Part shown: positions 1 through 13,000 of the stretch, piece after piece | Numbering within the stretch: the stretch's first letter is position 1 | How the letters are laid out: every line of letters starts with the position of its first letter | Source: Hexactinellida sp. DTS-2022 | Lineage: Eukaryota > Porifera > Hexactinellida | NCBI GenBank assembly: GCA_028753945.1 | Contig: JAPNXP010000004.1 | Location: 5,518,001 to 5,582,000, forward strand | DNA: 64,000 nt | Direction: 5' to 3' | Program-made: the position numbers and the translations under genes | Notes under the pieces: generated by a model | What the model saw: only the letters and a program-made list of their open reading frames with translations | The model's database searches: none | Told to the model about the DNA's origin: nothing

Positions 1-300
1 AAAATGATCTATAGGGGTACCATTAAGTCTCCCCTATGGGTACAATAAAAGTGTCCCAAAGGGGTACAATAAAAGTGTTCTATAGGGGTACAATAAAAGT
101 GTTCTATAGGGGTACATAAGTCCCCCTATAGGTACATAAGTCCCCCTATAGGTACATAAGGTGCCCCCTATAGGTACATAAGGTGCCCCCTATAGGTACA
201 TAAGGTGCCCCTATGGGTACATTAAGGTGATCTATAGGGGTACATCAAAGCGACCCCTATAGGTACACAGGTGCCCCTATGGGTACATATACACAGGGCC
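1..300. repeat. Degenerate GGGGTACA / CCCCTATAGG minisatellite
   Basis: Short units of about 20-25 bp built on 'ctataggggtaca' and 'cccctataggtacataag' repeat across the first 300 bases. They drift in sequence and change strand sense part way. Related words (cccctatgggtaca) recur at 29640-30215. The block lies in the intron after the last visible exon of the PX gene. No gene is seen in it. Confidence 0.8.
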
Positions 301-304
301 CTAC

Positions 305-1448
305 CTGCCATGGTGAGGGGGTGCAGGGAGGGGTTCTGCCCCCTGCCCCTGAGTTTGTGATCGTACTCATCTTTAAGTTTGAAGAAAGAGGCCACTACCG
401 ATGACTTCATGATGAATTCCTCTAGCCCCAACAGGTTGCTAAGGTATGTCTGCATCTTGTCCTGCATCTCTTTGTGAGTTGTGGATTTGAATATGCTCCC
501 CTTTTTGGGCGGGAGATGAGGGAGAGTGCGTTCCTAAGTACCATACGCGTAACCAGGGGAGAAGTGAGATTTGTATTTATAGGTGCTAAGTTTAGATTTA
601 TACATGGGTTACTTAAATATCGGCTAACACCTTACAATATAAAACCTGGCTTCGCAAAGGGGAATTCTGATTCTAAAAATGTCCTTTAAGTGCCTGAAAA
701 TTCTATTAGAAAAGGTGTTGGCAATATAACTCGGTTATAACGTACCTGGGTTAGTACGTACTATTTAACTAAGTTTATAAAGCAGTATGTATTTCTATGT
801 AAGGTAAACTCGGTTAGTACGTACACTCGGATATTCTCGAAAATTCATAAATTTTTGGTCCCAAAATGGCGAAAAAAATAATAATCGCCTAGGTTACTAT
901 TAGAGTATATACGTACTTATTCCCTTCCCAAGGGGTGCGTTATAACCTAGGTAGGTATACAGTATTAACCATGGCTCTATAGCAGGGGTGCCCAACTCGA
1001 TTTTAATTGCGGGCCACATTGGTTTCCTCAAATATTTAGGTGGTCTATAAAAGCCAATTGCTAAATTTCATATATATTAGAGAGAGATAGGTTGGGGTAT
1101 CCAAGCGGAAATGGAACAGAAAACGTTAAGAAACACCTCTAAATCATGATAGACTAATATAATGATCAAAAATATTAACTGGATTAAATTTTACGCGGGC
1201 CGGATCCGGCCCGCGGGCCGTATGTTGGGCACCCCTGCTCTATAGGAAGGTACCTGTTGCGATATTTGCCCTGCCTGCACGGGAAACATGGCCTCTAGCT
1301 CCGACTGGAACTCATAGAAGTCCGAGTAGAGTCTGTAGAGGGTGAATCGGGTCTCGTCTGACCACTCCACAAACAGCTCGTAACGGAACTTCTTGTTATT
1401 GCTACGGTCGTCACGGACATATGACGTCACCTGGAAAGGGATGGTCAT
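305..1448 (-). CDS. PX-domain protein, 5' two exons (continues beyond left edge)
   Basis: Two exons join in phase on the minus strand: 1448-1254 (65 codons) and 533-305. The donor after 1254 is gtacct, the acceptor before 533 is ...cttag, and the donor after 305 is gtaggg. The product has the layout of a phox-homology (PX) fold: an N-terminal strand (MTIPFQVTSYV), the strand pair FRYELFVEW, the helix start LYRLYSDFYEFQSEL, a proline-rich loop (LPHLPPKKG) and the C-terminal helices YLSNLLGLEEF...VVASFFKL. PX domains bind phosphoinositides and recruit proteins to endosomal or plasma membranes. The subfamily (sorting nexin, phox or SH3PXD type) cannot be fixed because the rest lies outside the window. 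The Met at 1448 is the likely start. A good acceptor (ccctttccag) just after it could instead make this an internal exon, but no upstream exon was found. Intron 1 carries an hAT-like insertion close to the donor. Confidence 0.75.
983..1237. mobile_element. hAT-like element with exact 8-bp target duplication
   Basis: The element begins CAGGGGTGCCCAACTCG and ends GTTGGGCACCCCTG, which are inverted copies. It is flanked on both sides by the 8-bp direct repeat ctctatag (975-982 and 1238-1245). Ends of the type CAGGGG and 8-bp duplications are typical of hAT transposons. At 255 bp it has no transposase and is non-autonomous. It sits in intron 1 of the PX gene, the 3' target copy ending 9 nt from the exon's donor. 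Confidence 0.85.
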
Positions 1449-2254
1449 GATTATAACGAAGTAATACAATGGTCCGGAAATCCTTCTATCTCATTACATT
1501 ATTAAAACTTCGGTTATAACAAACTCCGCTTATAACGTAATGAAACTACGGTCCCGAGCACTTCGTTATAACGGAGTTGACTGTACATATATGTTCGTAT
1601 TATCTGGAATTCGTATTAACGGAGTCACTTGAATGCATTTGTATAGGCTAGGGGAATTAACCTTGTACTCCTTAACCGATATTTTCCTTATCCGTGTTCC
1701 TAATAACAGAGCTACTGTAGTAGCTAAATACCTTTAGGGTGCCGGTAAATTTATACCTCCATAATAAAGTGCCAGCCACGAAAATCCTAGATAAACCCCT
1801 GGTACACATATAGGGGACTGTACTTATATGTACTCATGATTATACTTATACAATCAACTCCCGTTATAACAAGTCGGATATAACGAAATAGATATTTTCC
1901 CCCAGAGCACTAAATGCATTAATTATTATCCGCTTATAACGAATATCCGGATATAACGAAGGGATTTACAGGTCCCAAGCACTTCGTTATAACGACAGTT
2001 TTTATATACAGTTAATAGTATACCGTAGTTCCTATATTAACAGAGTCTACTGTAGTATACAGTATTATTATTCTGTTACAGTTTACAGTTCCCCTACGCT
2101 CACAAGGTGGCATAACTAACCTCTATAGTGGTAACCTTGGGAGCGGAGAACTGGGATTTACAGGCATACTTCAATGCCATAGCAGTGGGTCTTGTTGATA
2201 GGAACTAACTTGCTAATAGAAAGTACTATATAGTCCTATTTATAGCTAACTAGG
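1449..2254. other. Gene-free mosaic of degenerate MITE pieces
   Basis: No coding exon is seen. The stretch is made of fragments carrying the words 'cgttataacgaagt', 'ggatataacgaa' and 'actccgttataac', which match the ends and interiors of the TA-flanked palindromic elements found elsewhere in the window (for example 24298-24456 and 48950-49453). Boundaries of single copies are blurred. Confidence 0.55.
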
Positions 2255-2427
2255 TACAGTAGAACCTCGCTAATAGAAACACCAACGGACGGTAAATATG
2301 TGTTCGCTTTAACCGGAGTAATACCCATTGAATAGCCATTGTAGGGACCTGATTTTGTGGAACTGTTTGTTCGTCTTGTCCGGAAATCGTATTAACCGGT
2401 AATTCGTACTAACGAGGTTCTACTGTA
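2255..2427. mobile_element. Pogo/Tigger-like palindromic MITE (CAGTAGAACCTCG family)
   Basis: The element starts ta-CAGTAGAACCTCGctaatag and ends actaaCGAGGTTCTACTG-ta, a perfect 13-bp terminal inverted repeat between TA dinucleotides. The interior has 'gttcgctttaaccgga', 'acccattgaatagccattg' and 'ttcgtcttgtccggaaat'. Nearly identical copies lie at 31225-31413 and, shortened, at 59363-59475. TA target sites with CAGT...ACTG ends are typical of the pogo/Tigger branch of Tc1/mariner. No transposase is present. Confidence 0.8.
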
Positions 2428-2608
2428 TAGTTCCTATTACAGTTCCTATTTATATCTAACTGTTCCCAGGAACTGAACAAATATACAGCTATGCAACTTT
2501 TAATTAATTAGTTTGTCCACGTATTTAGTTAGATAACTGACATCAGCAGTGGATAGTAGAATTCTCAGAGAGAGAGAGCATATTTTGTTAGACAGTTCCA
2601 ATAATAAT

Positions 2609-2881
2609 TATAGTGGTGTTCATAACAATATAATTGCTCTATTAGCAAGATATTTTCAGTCCCCAAGCGATCTATGTTCTAATAGCAAGATCGCCTATAC
2701 AGTGGATGCCGGTTATAAGAACATCGTCGGGAACTGCATTAATGTTCTTATAACCGGCATAATTAATCAGGGTATATGGCAACCGTTTTCCAATATAATG
2801 TTCATATAACAGGTGTTCTTATATCTGGTATTAGTAAGCAAATTTCGTGCAAAATGCGACTTGCTATTTCGAACACCACTG
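2609..2881. mobile_element. Nested pair of TA-flanked MITEs
   Basis: The outer element starts tAGTGGTGTTC and ends GAACACCACTGta. Its interior repeats 'ctaatagcaagat'. A second element, starting at about 2699 (taCAGTGGATGCCGG) and running to about 2836 with 'gttcttataaccggcat' words, is inserted inside it. The inner family recurs at 22865-23022, 36571-36890, 48988-49196 and 60825-60975. Confidence 0.65.
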
Positions 2882-2939
2882 TACTATGAACAGGGTTGCC
2901 GTGGGAAGGTACTAAAAAGCGATTAATCATATTTTAACA

Positions 2940-5900
2940 CTGCATATTGTACGAAGGTATACTGTATATAATGCACAATATTATAAATTGTACGAAAATC
3001 GCACAATATTATAAATTGTACGAAAATCGCACAATATTATAAATTGTACGCAAAATGCGTACAATATTATAAAGTGGATATAATAAATTGCGAATACTAA
3101 CGAGGTTAATATGCTTTAATTATGTTACAGGTGGATATAATGAATTTCGAATCCCAACGAAGGTCTACTGTATATAATGTACTAATATTGTACGCAAAAT
3201 GCGTACAATATTATAAAGTGGATATAATAAATTGCGAATACTAACGAGGTTAATAATGCTTTCATTATGTTATTGGTGGATATAATGAATATCGAATCCC
3301 AACGAAGGTATACTGTATATAATGTACTATTATTGTACGCAAAATGCGTACAATATTATAAAGTGGATATAATAAATTGCGAATACTAACGAGGATAATA
3401 ATGCTTTCATTATGTTATTGGTGGATATAATGAATTTCGAATACCAACGAAGGTCTACTGTATATAATGTACTATTATTGTACGCAAAATGCGTACAATA
3501 TTATAAAGTGGATATAATAAATTGCGAATACTAACGAGGATAATAATGCTTTCATTATGTTATTGGTGGATATAATGAATTTCGAATACCAACGAAGGTC
3601 TACTGTATATAATGTACTATTATTGTACGCAAAATGCGTACAATATTATAAAGTGGATATAATAAATTGCGAATACTAACGAGGTAAATAATGCTTTCAT
3701 TATGTTATTGGTGGATATAATGAATTTCGAATACCAACGAAGGTCTACTGTATATAATGTACTATTATTGTACGCAAAATGCGTACAATATTATAAAGTG
3801 GATATAATAAATTGCGAATACTAACGAGGTTAATAATGCTTTCATTATGTTATTGGTGGATATAATGAATTGCGAATCCCAACGAAGGTCTACTGTATAT
3901 AATGTACTATTATTGTACGCAAAATGCGTACAATATTATAAAGTGGATATAATAAATTGCGAATACTAACGAGGATAATAATGCTTTCATTATGTTATTG
4001 GTGGATATAATGAATTTCGAATACCAACGAAGGTCTACTGTATATAATGTACTATTATTGTACGCAAAATGCGTACAATATTATAAAGTGGATATAATAA
4101 ATTGCGAATACTAACGAGGTTAATAATGCTTTAATTATGTTATTGGTGGATATAATGAATATCGAATCCCAACGAAGGTATACTGTATATAATGTACTAT
4201 TATTGTACGCAAAATGCGTACAATATTATAAAGTGGATATAATAAATTGCGAATACTAACGAGGATAATAATGCTTTCATTATGTTATTGGTGGATATAA
4301 TGAATTTCGAATACCAACGAAGGTCTACTGTATATAATGTACTATTATTGTACGCAAAATGCGTACAATATTATAAAGTGGATATAATAAATTGCGAATA
4401 CTAACGAGGTAAATAATGCTTTAATTATGTTATTGGTGGATATAATGAATATCGAATCCCAACGAAGGTATACTGTATATAATGTACTATTATTGTACGC
4501 AAAATGCGTACAATATTATAAAGTGGATATAATAAATTGCGAATACTAACGAGGATAATAATGCTTTCATTATGTTATTGGTGGATATAATGAATTTCGA
4601 ATACCAACGAAGGTCTACTGTATATAATGTACTATTATTGTACGCAAAATGCGTACAATATTATAAAGTGGATATAATAAATTGCGAATACTAACGAGGT
4701 AAATAATGCTTTAATTATGTTATTGGTGGATATAATGAATATCGAATCCCAACGAAGGTCTACTGTATATAATGTACTATTATTGTACGCAAAATGCGTA
4801 CAATATTATAAAGTGGATATAATAAATTGCGAATACTAACGAGGTTAATAATGCTTTCATTATGTTATTGGTGGATATAATGAATTGCGAATCCCAACGA
4901 AGGTCTACTGTATATAATGTACTATTATTGTACGCAAAATGCGTACAATATTATAAAGTGGATATAATAAATTGCGAATACTAACGAGGATAATAATGCT
5001 TTCATTATGTTATTGGTGGATATAATGAATTTCGAATACCAACGAAGGTCTACTGTATATAATGTACTATTATTGTACGCAAAATGCGTACAATATTATA
5101 AAGTGGATATAATAAATTGCGAATACTAACGAGGATAATAATGCTTTAATTATGTTATTGGTGGATATAATGAATTTCGAATACCAACGAAGGTCTACTG
5201 TATATAATGTACTATTATTGTACGCAAAATGCGTACAATATTATAAAGTGGATATAATAAATTGCGAATACTAACGAGGTTAATAATGCTTTCATTATGT
5301 TATTGGTGGATATAATGAATTGCGAATACCAACGAAGGTCTACTGTATATAATGTACTATTATTGTACGCAAAATGCGTACAATATTATAAAGTGGATAT
5401 AATAAATTGCGAATACTAACGAGGTTAATAATGCTTTAATTATGTTATTGGTGGATATAATGAATATCGAATCCCAACGAAGGTATACTGTATATAATGT
5501 ACTATTATTGTACGCAAAATGCGTACAATATTATAAAGTGGATATAATAAATTGCGAATACTAACGAGGATAATAATGCTTTCATTATGTTATTGGTGGA
5601 TATAATGAATTTCGAATACCAACGAAGGTCTACTGTATATAATGTACTATTATTGTACGCAAAATGCGTACAATATTATAAAGTGGATATAATAAATTGC
5701 GAATACTAACGAGGTAAATAATGCTTTAATTATGTTATTGGTGGATATAATGAATATCGAATCCCAACGAAGGTATACTGTATATAATGTACTATTATTG
5801 TACGCAAAATGCGTACAATATTATAAAGTGGATATAATAAATTGCGAATACTAACGAGGATAATAATGCTTTCATTATGTTATTGGTGGATATAATGAAT

Positions 5901-8900
5901 TTCGAATACCAACGAAGGTCTACTGTATATAATGTACTATTATTGTACGCAAAATGCGTACAATATTATAAAGTGGATATAATAAATTGCGAATACTAAC
6001 GAGGTTAATAATGCTTTCATTATGTTATTGGTGGATATAATGAATTGCGAATCCCAACGAAGGTCTACTGTATATAATGTACTATTATTGTACGCAAAAT
6101 GCGTACAATATTATAAAGTGGATATAATAAATTGCGAATACTAACGAGGTAAATAATGCTTTAATTATGTTATTGGTGGATATAATGAATATCGAATCCC
6201 AACGAAGGTATACTGTATATAATGTACTATTATTGTACGCAAAATGCGTACAATATTATAAAGTGGATATAATAAATTGCGAATACTAACGAGGATAATA
6301 ATGCTTTCATTATGTTATTGGTGGATATAATGAATTTCGAATACCAACGAAGGTCTACTGTATATAATGTACTATTATTGTACGCAAAATGCGTACAATA
6401 TTATAAAGTGGATATAATAAATTGCGAATACTAACGAGGTAAATAATGCTTTAATTATGTTATTGGTGGATATAATGAATATCGAATCCCAACGAAGGTA
6501 TACTGTATATAATGTACTATTATTGTACGCAAAATGCGTACAATATTATAAAGTGGATATAATAAATTGCGAATACTAACGAGGATAATAATGCTTTCAT
6601 TATGTTATTGGTGGATATAATGAATTTCGAATACCAACGAAGGTCTACTGTATATAATGTACTATTATTGTACGCAAAATGCGTACAATATTATAAAGTG
6701 GATATAATAAATTGCGAATACTAACGAGGATAATAATGCTTTAATTATGTTATTGGTGGATATAATGAATTTCGAATACCAACGAAGGTCTACTGTATAT
6801 AATGTACTATTATTGTACGCAAAATGCGTACAATATTATAAAGTGGATATAATAAATTGCGAATACTAACGAGGTAAATAATGCTTTAATTATGTTATTG
6901 GTGGATATAATGAATATCGAATCCCAACGAAGGTATACTGTATATAATGTACTATTATTGTACGCAAAATGCGTACAATATTATAAAGTGGATATAATAA
7001 ATTGCGAATACTAACGAGGATAATAATGCTTTCATTATGTTATTGGTGGATATAATGAATTTCGAATACCAACGAAGGTCTACTGTATATAATGTACTAT
7101 TATTGTACGCAAAATGCGTACAATATTATAAAGTGGATATAATAAATTGCGAATACTAACGAGGTAAATAATGCTTTAATTATGTTATTGGTGGATATAA
7201 TGAATATCGAATCCCAACGAAGGTATACTGTATATAATGTACTATTATTGTACGCAAAATGCGTACAATATTATAAAGTGGATATAATAAATTGCGAATA
7301 CTAACGAGGTAAATAATGCTTTAATTATGTTATTGGTGGATATAATGAATATCGAATCCCAACGAAGGTATACTGTATATAATGTACTATTATTGTACGC
7401 AAAATGCGTACAATATTATAAAGTGGATATAATAAATTGCGAATACTAACGAGGTAAATAATGCTTTCATTATGTTATTGGTGGATATAATGAATTTCGA
7501 ATCCCAACGAAGGTCTACTGTATATAATGTACTATTATTGTACGCAAAATGCGTACAATATTATAAAGTGGATATAATAAATTGCGAATACTAACGAGGA
7601 TAATAATGCTTTCATTATGTTATTGGTGGATATAATGAATTTCGAATACCAACGAAGGTCTACTGTATATAATGTACTATTATTGTACGCAAAATGCGTA
7701 CAATATTATAAAGTGGATATAATAAATTGCGAATACTAACGAGGATAATAATGCTTTAATTATGTTATTGGTGGATATAATGAATTTCGAATACCAACGA
7801 AGGTCTACTGTATATAATGTACTATTATTGTACGCAAAATGCGTACAATATTATAAAGTGGATATAATAAATTGCGAATACTAACGAGGATAATAATGCT
7901 TTCATTATGTTATTGGTGGATATAATGAATTTCGAATACCAACGAAGGTCTACTGTATATAATGTACTATTATTGTACGCAAAATGCGTACAATATTATA
8001 AAGTGGATATAATAAATTGCGAATACTAACGAGGTAAATAATGCTTTAATTATGTTATTGGTGGATATAATGAATATCGAATCCCAACGAAGGTATACTG
8101 TATATAATGTACTATTATTGTACGCAAAATGCGTACAATATTATAAAGTGGATATAATAAATTGCGAATACTAACGAGGATAATAATGCTTTCATTATGT
8201 TATTGGTGGATATAATGAATTTCGAATACCAACGAAGGTCTACTGTATATAATGTACTATTATTGTACGCAAAATGCGTACAATATTATAAAGTGGATAT
8301 AATAAATTGCGAATACTAACGAGGATAATAATGCTTTAATTATGTTATTGGTGGATATAATGAATTTCGAATACCAACGAAGGTCTACTGTATATAATGT
8401 ACTATTATTGTACGCAAAATGCGTACAATATTATAAAGTGGATATAATAAATTGCGAATACTAACGAGGTAAATAATGCTTTAATTATGTTATTGGTGGA
8501 TATAATGAATATCGAATCCCAACGAAGGTATACTGTATATAATGTACTATTATTGTACGCAAAATGCGTACAATATTATAAAGTGGATATAATAAATTGC
8601 GAATACTAACGAGGATAATAATGCTTTCATTATGTTATTGGTGGATATAATGAATTTCGAATACCAACGAAGGTCTACTGTATATAATGTACTATTATTG
8701 TACGCAAAATGCGTACAATATTATAAAGTGGATATAATAAATTGCGAATACTAACGAGGATAATAATGCTTTAATTATGTTATTGGTGGATATAATGAAT
8801 TTCGAATACCAACGAAGGTCTACTGTATATAATGTACTATTATTGTACGCAAAATGCGTACAATATTATAAAGTGGATATAATAAATTGCGAATACTAAC

Positions 8901-9835
8901 GAGGTTAATAATGCTTTCATTATGTTATTGGTGGATATAATGAATTGCGAATCCCAACGAAGGTCTACTGTATATAATGTACTATTATTGTACGCATAAT
9001 GCGTACAATATTATAAAGTGGATATAATAAATTGCGAATACTAACGAGGTTAATAATGCTTTAATTATGTTATTGGTGGATATAATGAATATCGAATCCC
9101 AACGAAGGTATACTGTATATAATGTACTATTATTGTACGCAAAATGCGTACAATATTATAAAGTGGATATAATAAATTGCGAATACTAACGAGGATAATA
9201 ATGCTTTCATTATGTTATTGGTGGATATAATGAATTTCGAATACCAACGAAGGTCTACTGTATATAATGTACTATTATTGTACGCAAAATGCGTACAATA
9301 TTATAAAGTGGATATAATAAATTGCGAATACTAACGAGGATAATAATGCTTTCATTATGTTATTGGTGGATATAATGAATTTCGAATACCAACGAAGGTC
9401 TACTGTATATAATGTACTATTATTGTACGCAAAATGCGTACAATATTATAAAGTGGATATAATAAATTGCGAATACTAACGAGGATAATAATGCTTTAAT
9501 TATGTTATTGGTGGATATAATGAATTTCGAATACCAACGAAGGTCTACTGTATATAATGTACTATTATTGTACGCAAAATGCGTACAATATTATAAAGTG
9601 GATATAATAAATTGCGAATACTAACGAGGTTAATAATGCTTTAATTATGTTATTGGTGGATATAATGAATATCGAATCCCAACGAAGGTATACTGTATAT
9701 AATGTACTATTATTGTACGCAAAATGCGTACAATATTATAAAGTGGATATAATAAATTGCGAATACTAACGAGGTTAATATGCTTTCATTATGTTATTGG
9801 TGGATATAATGAATTTCGAATACCAACGAAGGTCT
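2940..9835. repeat. 145-bp AT-rich tandem satellite, about 47 copies
   Basis: The word 'tactgtatataatgtacta' recurs exactly every 145 bp (for example at 3456, 3601 and 3746) up to about 9830. The start at 2940-3165 is degenerate. Each unit holds a near-palindrome (attgtacgca-aa-atgcgtacaat), two 'gtggatataataaa/gaat' words, 'actaacgagg' and the end word 'cgaaggtctactgta'. Diagnostic variants are gaggataat, gaggtaaat or gaggttaat; ctttcatt or ctttaatt; gaatttcgaatacc, gaatatcgaatccc or gaattgcgaatccc. They often alternate to give a 290-bp dimer, with irregular stretches. No coding content. The array separates the PX gene from the PUR gene. Assembly may have collapsed or expanded it. Confidence 0.95.
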
Positions 9836-10023
9836 ATATAATGTGCTATGTATTGCACTGTATCTACTGTTTACTAACCAGACCTTTAAAATAAACAAAC
9901 AAAGCGAAACGATAGATATATTATCAATTAACTCATACTAAATAGAACGATAAAAATATCTATGAACCCTACTGTTACTAAGGGGTATATCCTACACTAC
10001 GTCTCTATATGGGTCCCTAATAT
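9836..10023. other. Short intergenic AT-rich stretch
   Basis: This lies between the end of the satellite and the stop codon of the PUR gene, so it probably holds that gene's 3' untranslated region. No exon, repeat unit or strong signal is seen. Confidence 0.5.
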
Positions 10024-13000
10024 CTAGCTGCTCTCAGTCTTAGAGTCCTCAGGTTTATCCGCGACACCTGTGTCAGGGGGGGACAGGACAGGGGGCGTTT
10101 CTGCCCCCTTCCCGTTATCGAGAGGTGTCGCTTGTTCCTCTGGGGGCACCTCTTCAGGGGGCTCGTAGGGTAACTGCTCTAACATCGTCTCTAGAGCTCG
10201 CTGACAGGATTGCCAGGACACGTGAGGTATGTTGATGTGACGCCGGCGTCGACGCGTTACCTAGGGTAGGATAATACGCATTCCTATGGTTACAGGTGGT
10301 TGCTGGGTTGGGGTCAGATACAAATGTATTTGAGATGTATTTAAATACTTTTTATATTTTTGTGAAAGTCTTTTGTATTGTAATTAAATACTTTTGAAAT
10401 GTGTTTGTTTGTATTTTGTTCAAATACATTCAAATACTTATATTTAACAACACTAGGCAGTTGACACAGTGTTAGGGAATAATATTGAATTGTACTAGTT
10501 ACTATTAGTGTAGTGTGTAAGTATATAAATAGATTGTATATGACCCCAAGCCTAGCATTCCTATTGCTCCAACTGGTTGCTAGATAACGCACCTCTCCCA
10601 CCTCGCTGACTTGTAGGAATACTCCCATCTCGTTTCTCCTCGCGTCGAAATAGAATCTCTTTCTTTCCGACCGCACCTCTATAGTGGCGGGCAGGGTCTC
10701 GTCAATGCTGCTGTCCTCTCCTACAGGGAATATAGTCAGTAGCAGACATGGGGTCAAGCCCTTTCAAAAGGGCTTAAGTCCAAGCCCATCCCTTATCAGA
10801 AGGGCTTAAGCCCAAGCCCTTTTCTAAGCCCTTTTTGAAAAAGGGCTTAAGTCCAAGCTCAAGCCCTTAATAAAGGGCTTAAGTCCGGACTTAAGTCTTT
10901 TACTCTAATTATTTAGAAATCCATACCGTATTTTATTGAATAAGTGCCTTGAAAAGGCTTGAAGCTCATCTAAAAAGGGCTTAAGTCCAAGTCCGGACTT
11001 AAGCCCTTTTATTAAAGGAGGACTTAAGTCCGGATTTAAGCCCTCTCAAAAATGGGCTTAAGTCCAAAGGGCTTAAGCCCTTTGGGGCTTGGCCCCATGC
11101 CTGTCTTAGTCTCAGTAGTCATATTGGAACTGGAACTATAGTAATATAGTCCTATTGGAACTGGAACCAAGCACACATATTGTTCATACTGGAACTACAG
11201 TAAGAATAGTTCCTATTAAAACTGGAACTCCAGTCAGGTATAATTCGTGTTGGAACTGGAACTATGACCAAGGTATAGTTCCTATTGGAACTAATGTCAG
11301 GTTAGTTCCTCAAAGTATGGAAACATGGAAAGAGGTGTGAATATGAATATACAGTAGACTCTGTTAATAGGAACACGGATAAGGAAATATCGATTAAGGA
11401 GTACAAGGTTAATTCACCTAGCCTATACAAATGCATGCAAGTGACTCCGGTTAATACGAACATACTAACACGGTCCCCTAGCTATTCCTATAACAGAGCT
11501 ACTATAGCTATAACAATAGCTAGAATAGCAATACCTTCATCGTTGTGCGTGTTAGCAGGGTTGGGGAGAGCGGGCTTACTCTTGGGCTCGGTATCTCCCT
11601 CAGCCGGGGGGTCAGCTGTGGGGACAGCCTGTCCGTTCTCCGTCTCTCTCCTCCTGTCGCGCCTCTCTCTCTGGGGCCTCTGTCCCTCCCTAGGCTCCCT
11701 AGGCTCTCGGGGTTCTCTAGGCTCCCTCTGTTCCTTATCTATCCTCTCTCTAGACAGAGGATACAGATAGTCAGTATAGCATAGAGTATAGTATAGTATA
11801 GTCATAGAGTATAGTCAGGTTCTGTAGTAAGAACATTAAAGCAATAATTTATCCAGGAGCGCGAGACGCACCTTTTGAAGCATGATTTTAGTGAAAATTT
11901 TAGTTAGGAGCACGAAAATATGGATCTTCTCTTGTACCGTGACATTAATTTGTGATTTAGGCGTATGAAATTGGATCGAACCAAGCGTATTTACAAATGG
12001 CTGTATAAAACACTAAATTAAAGGGAGCAAATTAAATTAGGAGACTTTATACAGTAAAATGTGGTGTCGCGTCTACCAATTCATTTAAACGGCTTGTGGT
12101 TCAGTTTAAATATTTTTCATTTTCTAATACAAATACTATATCCTACATAATACCCTGTATACTATATCATACTATATCATAGCCCTACAATCAGTACATC
12201 CAACCTGTGTTCCCTGGGCTCCCTCCTGTCCCTCTGCTCCCGGTGGTCTCTGCTTTCTCGGTACTCCCGAGCCTCTCGGTACTCTCGAGGGTCTCTGTTC
12301 TCTCGAGCCCCCCTACCCTCCCGAGGGTCCCTCCCGTCTCTAGGCTCTCTAGGGTCCCTCCCCTCTCTAGGGTCCCTTGGATCCCTCCCGTCCCTAGGGT
12401 CTCTTCCCTCCCTAAGGGTATATAGGTATATAAGTACTGTATACTTATAGAGCACCGGTTAGTAGATTTATCCACTTAATAGAGCCACTGGTTAATAAAT
12501 TTGGTTATACAATTAATACAAGTTTATCACTTAATAATAATAATATAACAGTATGTAGAACGCTTTACACTTGTGTCCCAAAGCGTTTACAGTTTCAAAA
12601 AAAAATACAGATAGAATTATAGTACGTAAGTTAACAGTCCAAACTATGCATTGTAGATATAAGATCATATAACCGATACGTGTTCTTATATCTACTGTAT
12701 AAAAACAACAACAACAACCTTTGATGGTCTCTTTGTTCCCTTGGCTCTCTAGGCTCCCTATTATCTCTAGGTTCCCTCTGTTCCCTCTGTTCTCTAGGGT
12801 CCCTCTCCCTCTCCCGTCTGGGGTGAGGGGGCGAGGCGACACGTAGGATCTCATCGATGACGTCACGTAGCACCTCTAGCCCTTCTGAGGGCACTATCAC
12901 CTGGGTGCGGTCCTCTCCATTCCTGGGGCTCTGCTCGGTAACCTAGGTAGAAACTCCATAGTATAACCTCGTAAATAGAACACGGTTTATATGAACACTA

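Noticed and set aside
2940..9835. The regular array read as a CRISPR
   Set aside because: Units of 145 bp follow each other without unique spacers, there are no cas genes, and the context is eukaryotic. It is a satellite.
12191..12475. Collagen-like Gly-rich frame (GGIQGTLERGGTL...)
   Set aside because: It is PUR exon 7 in another frame. The RDPRE frame links in phase to exons 6 and 8 with proper splice sites.
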